14,032 nucleotides of DNA from Streptococcus parasanguinis (GTDB lineage Bacteria > Bacillota > Bacilli > Lactobacillales > Streptococcaceae): assembly GCA_018377375.1 (NCBI GenBank), contig JAGZZN010000049.1, positions 1 through 14,032 of the forward strand. The letters are read 5' to 3'. Every line of letters starts with the position of its first letter. Positions within the stretch are counted from its first letter, which is position 1. Positions 1 to 4,636 of the stretch are shown piece after piece. The position numbers and the translations under genes are program-made. The notes below the pieces were generated by a model, which ran no database searches, had not been told where the DNA came from, and saw only the letters and a program-made list of their open reading frames with translations.

Positions 1-1042
1 AAATTCCTGCTGCTCCTACAATGGCAAAAATAATTGAGACAGTAGCGAGGCTTCCCACGGAAAATCGTTTTACAGCACGTGCGTAAAATAAATTACCAAT
101 AATTAAGACAATCATTCCTGGTAGAATGAGGAGTCCAGAAACCATTGAGGAGAAGTTTAAATAAGTTTGAAAATAAAGTCCTAGCACCAAAACAATACCA
201 TATAATGAAATGTTAACTACTAAACCTAACAGATTAGAGACAATAAACTTAGCATTTTTTAATAGTTGGTGGGGAACAATAGGTGCTTTACTTTTTTTAT
301 CGTGGACTACTAAACCAATAGTAAATAATATAAACAGGAGAAGAAACAATAAAAGATTTAGGTTACTATAGCCATATTGATTCCCTTCAACAAGGTAAAT
401 AACTAGACTTCCGATAGTTGCAACAAGAAATATATTACTGAAAATGTCAATTCTAGTCTTTGGATTGGCAATATTGTTTTTCACAAGAAGTAATATTGAA
501 ATTACTGTCAAAATTCCCAATGGAATATTGATTAAGAAAATACCCCTCCATCCGAAGTAGTTAATAATTAGTCCACCAATAAAAGAACCAGTACCGGTTG
601 CAACAGAAATAATTGCTGTCCAAATTCCTAACATACGTGCTCTTTTAGTAGAATCAGGGTATGAAATGAATAAAAGTGCTAATGAACTAGGCATAAACAA
701 AGAAGCACCGAAACCTTGAACGAATCTAAGTATGATTAATGTTTCAATATTTGGTGAAAAAGAGCACCCAAATGAGGCAAGTGTAAAAATTGTCATTCCA
801 AATAATAAAATTCGTTTAGCACCATATTTTGTTGTTAGATTTCCTGAAAGTAGGAGTAAAGAGCCTAAAGCTAGTGTATAGGCGTTAATAATCCAAATGG
901 ATTGCTCTAATGAGACGCTCATAGCTGTTTCAATATGGGGAACAGCAAGAACCACTCCGGTTGTATCTAGGACCGCCATAATGTATCCTAGTGAAAGAAT
1001 AAAAAGTAGATAAGCTGGCGCTTTTGTATTTGTTTTTTTCAT
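1..1042 (-). CDS. MFS drug exporter, DHA2 (EmrB/QacA) family, 3' end cut by window
   Basis: Proton-driven multidrug or small-molecule exporter in the cytoplasmic membrane. I translated the reverse strand: ATG at 1040-1042 opens a frame that stays open to the window edge (347 codons, C-terminus missing). It begins MKKTNTKAPAYLLFILSLGY. Residues 25-36 (LDTTGVVLAVPH) match the LDxTxVNVALP motif in TM1 of 14-TM drug exporters; a Gly-rich stretch (ATGTGSFIGG) followed by WRGIFLINIPLG is the typical TM5/TM6 region of this family. Hydrophobic helices alternate with short basic loops throughout. The start is supported by GGAGG (1050-1054) seven bases upstream. The ATG overlaps a TGA closing another frame (TGATG at 1040-1044), which suggests coupling to the short ORF upstream. 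Together with the divergent HxlR regulator it looks like an inducible efflux module. The substrate cannot be read from sequence. The gene is more AT-rich than the housekeeping genes to the right, in keeping with acquisition by transfer (inference). Confidence 0.9.
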   Translation of the reverse strand, partial: MKKTNTKAPAYLLFILSLGYIMAVLDTTGVVLAVPHIETAMSVSLEQSIWIINAYTLALGSLLLLSGNLTTKYGAKRILLFGMTIFTLASFGCSFSPNIETLIILRFVQGFGASLFMPSSLALLFISYPDSTKRARMLGIWTAIISVATGTGSFIGGLIINYFGWRGIFLINIPLGILTVISILLLVKNNIANPKTRIDIFSNIFLVATIGSLVIYLVEGNQYGYSNLNLLLFLLLFILFTIGLVVHDKKSKAPIVPHQLLKNAKFIVSNLLGLVVNISLYGIVLVLGLYFQTYLNFSSMVSGLLILPGMIVLIIGNLFYARAVKRFSVGSLATVSIIFAIVGAAGI

Positions 1043-1082
1043 CAAGCTTCCTCCGTTATTTCATCAAACCAATTTTCATTTA

Positions 1083-1208
1083 TCAATCAAAAGCAATATA
1101 TTTAACTTTCTGAAAATATTTTACTTGAGTATATCCAGTGCCAAAGTATCTTCCATCAACGCAACCGAGAATATCTTTGATACGGTCAAACTTAGTTGTA
1201 ATATCCAT
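1083..1208 (-). CDS. Short ORF (41 aa), probably frameshifted, upstream of the MFS gene
   Basis: Reverse-strand ATG at 1206-1208, preceded by AAAGGGG (1216-1222), opens a 41-codon frame starting MDITTKFDRIKDILGCVDGR and ending KVKYIAFD before TGA at 1083-1085. I recognise no family. The -1 frame from 1086 continues LINENWFDEITEEA and stops with TGA at 1042-1044, overlapping the ATG of the exporter. That tail looks like a genuine acidic protein C-terminus, and its TGATG junction is what an intact upstream operon partner would have. One missing T near 1086 would join both parts into a 55-residue protein. So this is either a recently broken small gene, a sequencing error, or a real 41-aa peptide. 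Composition is AT-rich like the exporter. Function unknown. Confidence 0.4.
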   Translation of the reverse strand: MDITTKFDRIKDILGCVDGRYFGTGYTQVKYFQKVKYIAFD

Positions 1209-1226
1209 AGTAATTTCCCCTTTCAA

Positions 1227-1253
1227 ATGATATAATTAGCTTATCATGTAATA
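1227..1253. promoter_or_regulatory. Extended -10 of hxlR-type gene inside a TGATA-N9-TATCA palindrome
   Basis: TGATATAAT (1228-1236) is an extended -10 reading rightward to the HxlR gene; the -35 position (TAGTAA, 1208-1213) is poor. The -10 sits inside an inverted repeat, ATGATA (1227-1232) and TATCAT (1242-1247), with 9 bases between. TAATA follows two bases later (1249-1253). This layout, TGATA-N9-TATCA-N2-TAATA, resembles the CYS-box proposed for CmbR-type LysR regulators in streptococci (TGATA-N9-TATCA-N2-4-TGATA, as I recall it). It could equally be an AT-rich autoregulatory operator. It lies between the divergent regulator and the short ORF/exporter unit, so it could control both. Confidence 0.45.
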
Positions 1254-1281
1254 ATTTCTGAAACAAGAAGGGAAAAAAAGT

Positions 1282-1292
1282 ATAGTAACTAT
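1282..1292. promoter_or_regulatory. Perfect palindrome ATAGT-A-ACTAT upstream of the HxlR gene
   Basis: An 11-bp perfect inverted repeat (ATAGTAACTAT) lies 18 bp before the HxlR start codon, just upstream of its ribosome binding site. HxlR/DUF24 regulators act as dimers on short palindromes near their own promoters, and the TACT/AGTA core is of the kind reported for YodB-type sites in Bacillus. It is therefore a candidate operator. The short length allows a chance match. Confidence 0.35.
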
Positions 1293-1310
1293 CAAAAAAG
1301 GAGGAAATGA

Positions 1311-1640
1311 ATGGAGACTTGCAAGAAGCAATCTTTGAAAAAATCAATTTGTCCAGCAAGAAGGGTCTTGAATTTACTAAAAGGTAAATTTACTCTTGAG
1401 ATCTTATCTGAAATTATTGATGGTAATATACATTATAGTAGTCTTTTGCGTAGTGTAGAAGGTATTAATCCTAGAATATTAGCTCAACGGTTGCATGATT
1501 TTGAGCAAGAAGGTATTTTATCAAGAAAAGTTTTACCGACATCGCCTCCACAGGTTGAATATAAAATGACAAAAAAAGGTATTGCTCTAAGAAGTATCGT
1601 TGAAGAAATGAAAAAATGGGAGCATACTTATGGTGCTTAG
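1311..1640 (+). CDS. HxlR-family (DUF24) winged-helix transcriptional regulator
   Basis: A 109-residue DNA-binding regulator, the usual length for the family. N-terminal CPARRVLNLLKGKFTLEIL (residues 14-32) corresponds to the HxlR signature Cys-Pro, helix, G-K-W/F. The recognition helix region follows (SLLRSVEGINPRILAQRLHDF, about 44-64), then the wing with PPQVEYKMTKKG (about 78-90). Cys14 occupies the conserved N-terminal Cys position used for thiol or electrophile sensing in YodB/HypR-type members; a second Cys is at residue 4. The start is fixed by AGGAGG at 1299-1304, six bases before ATG. It is transcribed divergently from the short ORF and the DHA2 exporter, the usual arrangement for a local repressor of a detoxification or efflux unit. 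The target assignment is inference; family membership is clear. Confidence 0.9.
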   Translation: METCKKQSLKKSICPARRVLNLLKGKFTLEILSEIIDGNIHYSSLLRSVEGINPRILAQRLHDFEQEGILSRKVLPTSPPQVEYKMTKKGIALRSIVEEMKKWEHTYGA

Positions 1641-1701
1641 AGATTAGATTGAATTTACATAATTTATTACTAATATTTTTCTTTAAATAGATAATGTAAT
1701 T

Positions 1702-1779
1702 ATGAAAGATTTGGTGACCTTTTTAATCAAGGCAACGTCAATACTAGTAGTATGTACTGGAACTTTAACTTTTTACTAG
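1702..1779 (+). CDS. Possible 25-aa hydrophobic peptide ORF
   Basis: ATG at 1702 opens 25 codons, MKDLVTFLIKATSILVVCTG then TLTFY, ending at TAG 1777-1779. The peptide is a single hydrophobic segment after a short charged N-terminus, the size and style of small membrane peptides, including Fst-like type I toxins that also begin MKDL. No Shine-Dalgarno is visible; a GATAAT (1690-1695) with a weak TTACTA 17 bp upstream would place transcription start almost at the ATG. Its 3' end lies in the left arm of a perfect inverted repeat. It may be chance or a decayed gene end; I would not assign a function. Confidence 0.2.
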   Translation: MKDLVTFLIKATSILVVCTGTLTFY

Positions 1780-1796
1780 GTTCAAAAGTTAAAGTT
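1741..1796. repeat. Perfect 13-bp inverted repeat plus adjacent 13-bp palindrome
   Basis: AACTTTAACTTTT (1761-1773) and its exact reverse complement (1784-1796) flank a 10-base spacer, giving an AT-rich hairpin. Just to its left, ATACTA-G-TAGTAT (1741-1753) is a perfect palindrome. Neither has the GC-rich stem and immediate T tract of a normal terminator, though a T-run follows at 1811-1817. Possible roles are the 3' hairpin of a small RNA, a mobile-element remnant, or regulator sites. This accounts for much of the 263-bp gap between the HxlR gene and the next gene. Confidence 0.5.
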
Positions 1797-1850
1797 AAAA
1801 TTTGATAGAATTTTTTTGATACTCTAATAAATTTAGAAATGAGATTAAAA

Positions 1851-1883
1851 GTAATAAAAACAAACGCCAAAAATGACGTTTGT
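1851..1883 (-). terminator. Rho-independent terminator, reverse strand
   Basis: ACAAACG (1860-1866) pairs with CGTTTGT (1877-1883); the stem can extend inward past one mismatch to an AAAA loop. Read on the minus strand it is followed by TTTTTATT, so it ends transcription of the 105-aa protein gene. Confidence 0.6.
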
Positions 1884-1892
1884 CTTCAATAT

Positions 1893-1922
1893 AAAAGAGA
1901 GGGTTAAACCTCTCCTTTTTGT
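1893..1922. terminator. Bidirectional terminator hairpin at the 3' end of the 105-aa gene
   Basis: GAGAGG (1897-1902) pairs with CCTCTC (1909-1914). TTTTT follows on the plus strand and TTTTAT on the minus strand. It overlaps the TAA stop (1904-1906) of the minus-strand gene and can close both convergent transcripts, from the HxlR side and from the 105-aa gene. Confidence 0.6.
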
Positions 1923-2221
1923 TGGGCGATGCGAATATTATTGGGGACCAAACTGATTTTCTGGATCTCAGAAATCCGAATAATCGTGGACATACTCTTT
2001 TTAAAATTTTTCACGATCAGTTGTCGGCGTTCTTGGTCATATTTGACAATATCGCCTGTAAAACTCTTGTTTGAAAAAATAACATGTACCCCTTGTTTTT
2101 TTCGCAATGCTTGTTGAATGATTTCAATAATTCTCTCATCTTCTAATGGGGCAGGGGTACTGACTTTTCCATTGAAAAATTCATTTGCTCGGTCTTTAAC
2201 GATCTCGAGAAATTTTTTCAT
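1904..2221 (-). CDS. Conserved-looking hypothetical protein, 105 aa (possible YolD-like small beta domain)
   Basis: I chose ATG at 2219-2221 (MKKFLEIVKDRANEFFNGKV) because GGAG (2231-2234) lies nine bases upstream; a longer frame from 2248 would start before this SD and has none of its own. The protein is basic and soluble: an amphipathic N-terminal helix (1-17), an acidic linker (25-35), then about residues 36-98 with alternating hydrophobic strands (GVHVIFS, FTGDIVKYD, RQLIVKNF, IIRISEIQKISLV). The pattern 'V-x-V-x-F ... G-x-I-x-x-Y-D ... I-x-V ... I ... I-x-x-I' recalls YolD-like domains, but I do not claim membership. It has its own strong promoter (2252-2280) and terminators and is divergent from the YdbC gene. 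Function unknown. Confidence 0.75.
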   Translation of the reverse strand: MKKFLEIVKDRANEFFNGKVSTPAPLEDERIIEIIQQALRKKQGVHVIFSNKSFTGDIVKYDQERRQLIVKNFKKSMSTIIRISEIQKISLVPNNIRIAQQKGEV

Positions 2222-2251
2222 AGCTAAATTCTCCATAACTTGATACAATAT

Positions 2252-2280
2252 ATTATAGATAATTTCAACGATTTTGTAAA
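2252..2280 (-). promoter_or_regulatory. Sigma-A promoter of the 105-aa protein gene
   Basis: On the reverse strand: -35 TTTACA (2275-2280), 17-bp spacer, -10 TATAAT (2252-2257). The predicted start is near 2245, giving a leader of roughly 24 nt that contains the GGAG at 2231-2234. Confidence 0.75.
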
Positions 2281-2326
2281 TGATTTACGAATATTAGAGA
2301 TGAGAAGGCAAGAAAGGAGTCGTGAA

Positions 2327-2539
2327 ATGGCAGAATTTTCATTCCAAATCGAAGAACATCTACTGGTCTTGTCAGAAAATGACAAGGGTTGGACCAAGGA
2401 ATTGAACCGTGTAAGTTTTAACGGTGCTCCAGCTAAGTATGATATCCGGACCTGGAGTCCCGATCATACAAAGATGGGGAAAGGCATTACACTCACGAAC
2501 GAAGAGTTTCAAGTTATGCTAGATGCATTTAAAAATTAA
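2327..2539 (+). CDS. ydbC: YdbC/PC4-type ssDNA-binding protein, 70 aa
   Basis: Small homolog of the eukaryotic transcriptional coactivator p15/PC4; the fold binds single-stranded DNA as a dimer, and bacterial members (Lactococcus YdbC, pneumococcal SP_0782) have known structures. The sequence shows the family pattern: MAEFSFQIEEHLLVLSE, then GWTKELNRVSFNG, then KYDIRTWSPDHTKMGKGITL, ending with a short C-terminal helix (NEEFQVMLDAFKN). The start at 2327 is set by AAGGAG (2314-2319) seven bases upstream; the frame extends to 2240, but those extra 29 codons lack an SD and lie across the divergent promoter. It is monocistronic, with a terminator directly after it. I could not identify a convincing forward promoter. 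Confidence 0.9.
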   Translation: MAEFSFQIEEHLLVLSENDKGWTKELNRVSFNGAPAKYDIRTWSPDHTKMGKGITLTNEEFQVMLDAFKN

Positions 2540-2542
2540 AAT

Positions 2543-2574
2543 AAAAAAGAGGTCCTTCAAGGGCTTCTTTTTTG
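2543..2574 (+). terminator. Rho-independent terminator after ydbC
   Basis: Imperfect stem AGAGGTCC (2549-2556) with GGGCTTCT (2561-2568), including G-T wobbles, followed by T6 (2568-2573). It starts a few bases after the ydbC stop. Confidence 0.65.
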
Positions 2575-2575
2575 T

Positions 2576-2592
2576 TATAGTCTAAGGCTATA
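2576..2592. promoter_or_regulatory. Candidate MET-box (MtaR-type operator) upstream of the metE-like operon
   Basis: TATAG (2576-2580), 7 bases, CTATA (2588-2592) forms a 17-bp imperfect palindrome. As I recall it, the streptococcal MET-box bound by the LysR-type regulator MtaR is TATAGTTTnAAACTATA; this site agrees at most positions, including both outer arms. Its centre is about 77 bp upstream of the predicted transcription start, a plausible place for a LysR-type activator. Confidence 0.5.
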
Positions 2593-2625
2593 TAGATGTC
2601 AAAGATATTAGATTATCCTAAACCC

Positions 2626-2654
2626 TTGTTTATCAAGTTTTAGACTGCTATAAT
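2626..2654 (+). promoter_or_regulatory. Sigma-A promoter of the metE-like/cyclase operon
   Basis: -35 TTGTTT (2626-2631), 17-bp spacer, -10 TATAAT (2649-2654). Predicted start near 2661, leaving a leader of about 43 nt before the TTG start codon. That is too short for an S-box or T-box, so control is probably at the DNA level. Confidence 0.7.
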
Positions 2655-2703
2655 GGTTGCATTGATGAATTAATGTAAAACTTATAGGAAAGAGGGAATC
2701 ATA

Positions 2704-3846
2704 TTGACACATACACATGCACCTTATCGTGTAGACCATGTTGGTTCATTTCTTCGTCCAGCCGCTTTGGTTCAAGCTCGTGAAGATTTCGCAGCTGGAA
2801 AAATCAGTCAGGCTGACTTAACAAAAGTAGAAGATCAGGCGATTCGTGACCTCGTTGAAAAAGAAATTGCTGCAGGTCTGAAGTCAGTAACAGATGGAGA
2901 ATTCCGCCGAGCTTATTGGCATCTGGATTTCTTCTGGGGCTTTGGTGGCATTGATCATGTACAAGCTGCTCAAGGCTATCAATTCCATGATGAAACAACC
3001 AAGGCGGATTCAGCGCTTGTAGTTGGAAAAATCACAGGAGCCAATCATCCATTTGTAGAGCATTACAAGTTCTTGCGGGATCTTGTAGCAGATGTAGATG
3101 GTGTAGAGGCTAAATATACCATTCCAGCACCTGCGCAATTCTATTTTGAATTGATCCGTGATGCAGAACATGTAGAACAATTGAATACCATCTATCCTGA
3201 TTTTGCGGCTGTTCGTGAAGACATCAAGCAAGCCTATCTTCAAGTGATTCAAGATTTGTATGATGCAGGTCTTCGAACTCTTCAAGTAGATGATTGTACT
3301 TGGGGTGTCTTGGTAGATGATAATTTCTTGACGGCTTGGGGAGCAGCTCAAGGCAAGTCAAAAGATGAGGTTCGCCGAGAACTCGCTGATCTCTTCTTGA
3401 CCTTTAACAACGATGTCTACCAAAATGTTCCAGCTGGTTTGACCGTCAATACGCACGTTTGTCGTGGGAACTTCCATTCTACTTGGGCTTCATCAGGTGG
3501 CTATGCGCCGATTGCAAAAGAACTCCTTGGAGAAGAAGCCGTCAATGCTTACTTCCTAGAGTTTGATACTGATCGGGCTGGTGGTTTTGAACCACTTGCG
3601 GAAGTAACCCCTGGAAAAGGAGTGGTATTAGGCCTCTTGACATCTAAGAGTGGTCAACTGGAGAACAAGTACGAAGTGATTGCTCGTATTAAAGAAGCGA
3701 GTCAGTATGTACCGTTGGAAAATCTATACCTATCTACTCAGTGTGGCTTTGCTTCGACAGAAGAAGGAAACATTTTGACAGAAGAAGACCAATGGAAAAA
3801 AATCGGTTTGATTAAGGAAATTGTCGCTGAAGTTTGGGGCGAATAA
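2704..3846 (+). CDS. Cobalamin-independent methionine synthase-like protein (MetE C-terminal core, YxjG/YxjH type)
   Basis: A 380-residue, single-barrel relative of MetE, which transfers a methyl group to homocysteine to make methionine; full MetE is about twice as long because it has an extra N-terminal barrel. All four zinc/thiolate ligands of the MetE site are present: His251 and Cys253 (NTHVCRGN), Glu286 (YFLEFD) and Cys347 (STQCGF). The N-terminus shows the YxjG-style VDHVGSFLRP (10-19) and SVTDGEFRR (61-69). Start: TTG at 2704, with GAGGG (2692-2696) seven bases upstream; no ATG is in frame before the upstream stop. A cyclase-family gene follows after 12 bp, so the two are cotranscribed. 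The methyl donor of such short forms is uncertain: they may not use polyglutamyl-methyltetrahydrofolate as full MetE does. A MET-box-like palindrome upstream supports a methionine-related role (inference). Confidence 0.88.
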   Translation: MTHTHAPYRVDHVGSFLRPAALVQAREDFAAGKISQADLTKVEDQAIRDLVEKEIAAGLKSVTDGEFRRAYWHLDFFWGFGGIDHVQAAQGYQFHDETTKADSALVVGKITGANHPFVEHYKFLRDLVADVDGVEAKYTIPAPAQFYFELIRDAEHVEQLNTIYPDFAAVREDIKQAYLQVIQDLYDAGLRTLQVDDCTWGVLVDDNFLTAWGAAQGKSKDEVRRELADLFLTFNNDVYQNVPAGLTVNTHVCRGNFHSTWASSGGYAPIAKELLGEEAVNAYFLEFDTDRAGGFEPLAEVTPGKGVVLGLLTSKSGQLENKYEVIARIKEASQYVPLENLYLSTQCGFASTEEGNILTEEDQWKKIGLIKEIVAEVWGE

Positions 3847-3858
3847 GGAGGAAGAAAC

Positions 3859-4590
3859 ATGTCAGATTTACTAAGTATTTATAAAGAATTGCAAGCTAAA
3901 AAATGGGTGGACTTGAGCCACCAAATCAATGCGGAAAGTCCACACTTCCCAGCCCTTCCTGCCTTGCAGCAAGAAGATCTTTTCACATTAAAAGATGGTT
4001 TCCATGTTCAAAAATTTACAGTGGTTGGTCAATACGGAACGCATATTGATGCGCCGATTCACTTTGTAGAAGGGGGTCGTTGGTTGGATGAGATTGACCT
4101 CAAAGATCTCCTCTTGCCACTCTATGTTATCGACAAGTCTAAAGAAGTTGCAGCCAATCCAAACTTTATCTTGAGCAAACAAGATATCTTAGACTTTGAG
4201 GCAGAGCATGGACAAATTGCTGAGGGTGCTTTTGTTGCCTTCCGAAGTGATTGGTCAAAACGTTGGCCAGATCAAGATGCTATGCGCAATCTTGATGAAA
4301 ATGGGGTTCAACAAAGTCCAGGATGGAGCCGTGAAGCCTTGGAATTCTTGATTCATGAACGCCATGTTAAGGCTGTGGGTCATGAAACCTTCGATACAGA
4401 TGCAGGTATTCCAGCAGCAGAGCATGGCTTGGTCAATGAATACTACCTCTTGGAACAAAATATCTACCAAGTTGAAGTCTTGAACCAATTGGACCAAGTT
4501 CCAGCTGTAGGTGCTTTGATTTCGATTGCTTTCCCTCACTGGGACAAGGCAACTGGTTCACCTGTCCGTGCCATTGCCATCTTACCATAA
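3859..4590 (+). CDS. Cyclase-family metal-dependent hydrolase (KynB/isatin hydrolase superfamily)
   Basis: A 243-residue cytoplasmic protein. The core motif GTHIDAPIHF (60-69) matches the HxGTHxDxPxHF signature of the superfamily, whose members hydrolyse amides or lactams such as N-formylkynurenine or isatin using a metal bound by the His/Asp residues. Here His62, Asp64 and the catalytic-type His68 are present, but the first His of the motif is Gln58 (GQYGTH). VDLSHQINAESPHFP (17-31) is the usual N-terminal strand and loop; GHETFDTDAG (174-183), His189 and Glu199 fit the later conserved blocks. AAGGAGG at 3845-3851 sets the ATG. It lies 12 bp after the MetE-like gene and ends at a strong shared terminator. 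No kynurenine-pathway gene is nearby, so formamidase activity should not be assumed; substrate unknown. Confidence 0.87.
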   Translation: MSDLLSIYKELQAKKWVDLSHQINAESPHFPALPALQQEDLFTLKDGFHVQKFTVVGQYGTHIDAPIHFVEGGRWLDEIDLKDLLLPLYVIDKSKEVAANPNFILSKQDILDFEAEHGQIAEGAFVAFRSDWSKRWPDQDAMRNLDENGVQQSPGWSREALEFLIHERHVKAVGHETFDTDAGIPAAEHGLVNEYYLLEQNIYQVEVLNQLDQVPAVGALISIAFPHWDKATGSPVRAIAILP

Positions 4591-4598
4591 ACAAAGAA

Positions 4599-4636
4599 AT
4601 AAGCTTGAAGTGTAACAACTTCAAGCTTATGTTTTA
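4599..4636. terminator. Bidirectional terminator between cyclase gene and gor
   Basis: Perfect 13-bp stem, ATAAGCTTGAAGT (4599-4611) with its reverse complement (4618-4630), 6-base loop. GTTTTA follows on the plus strand and TTTCTTTG on the minus strand. It lies between two convergent stop codons and serves both genes. Confidence 0.85.

Noticed and set aside
2222..2248. Longer start (2248) for the 105-aa protein
   Set aside because: The predicted transcript starts near 2245, after this ATG, and GGAG at 2231-2234 points to the ATG at 2221.
2240..2326. N-terminal extension of the YdbC protein (29 extra codons)
   Set aside because: No SD before 2240, the stretch overlaps the divergent promoter, and AAGGAG stands exactly before ATG 2327; PC4-type proteins of this group are about 70 residues.
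2655..2703. S-box or T-box riboswitch before the metE-like gene
   Set aside because: The predicted leader is only about 43 nt, with no leader terminator or conserved riboswitch elements.
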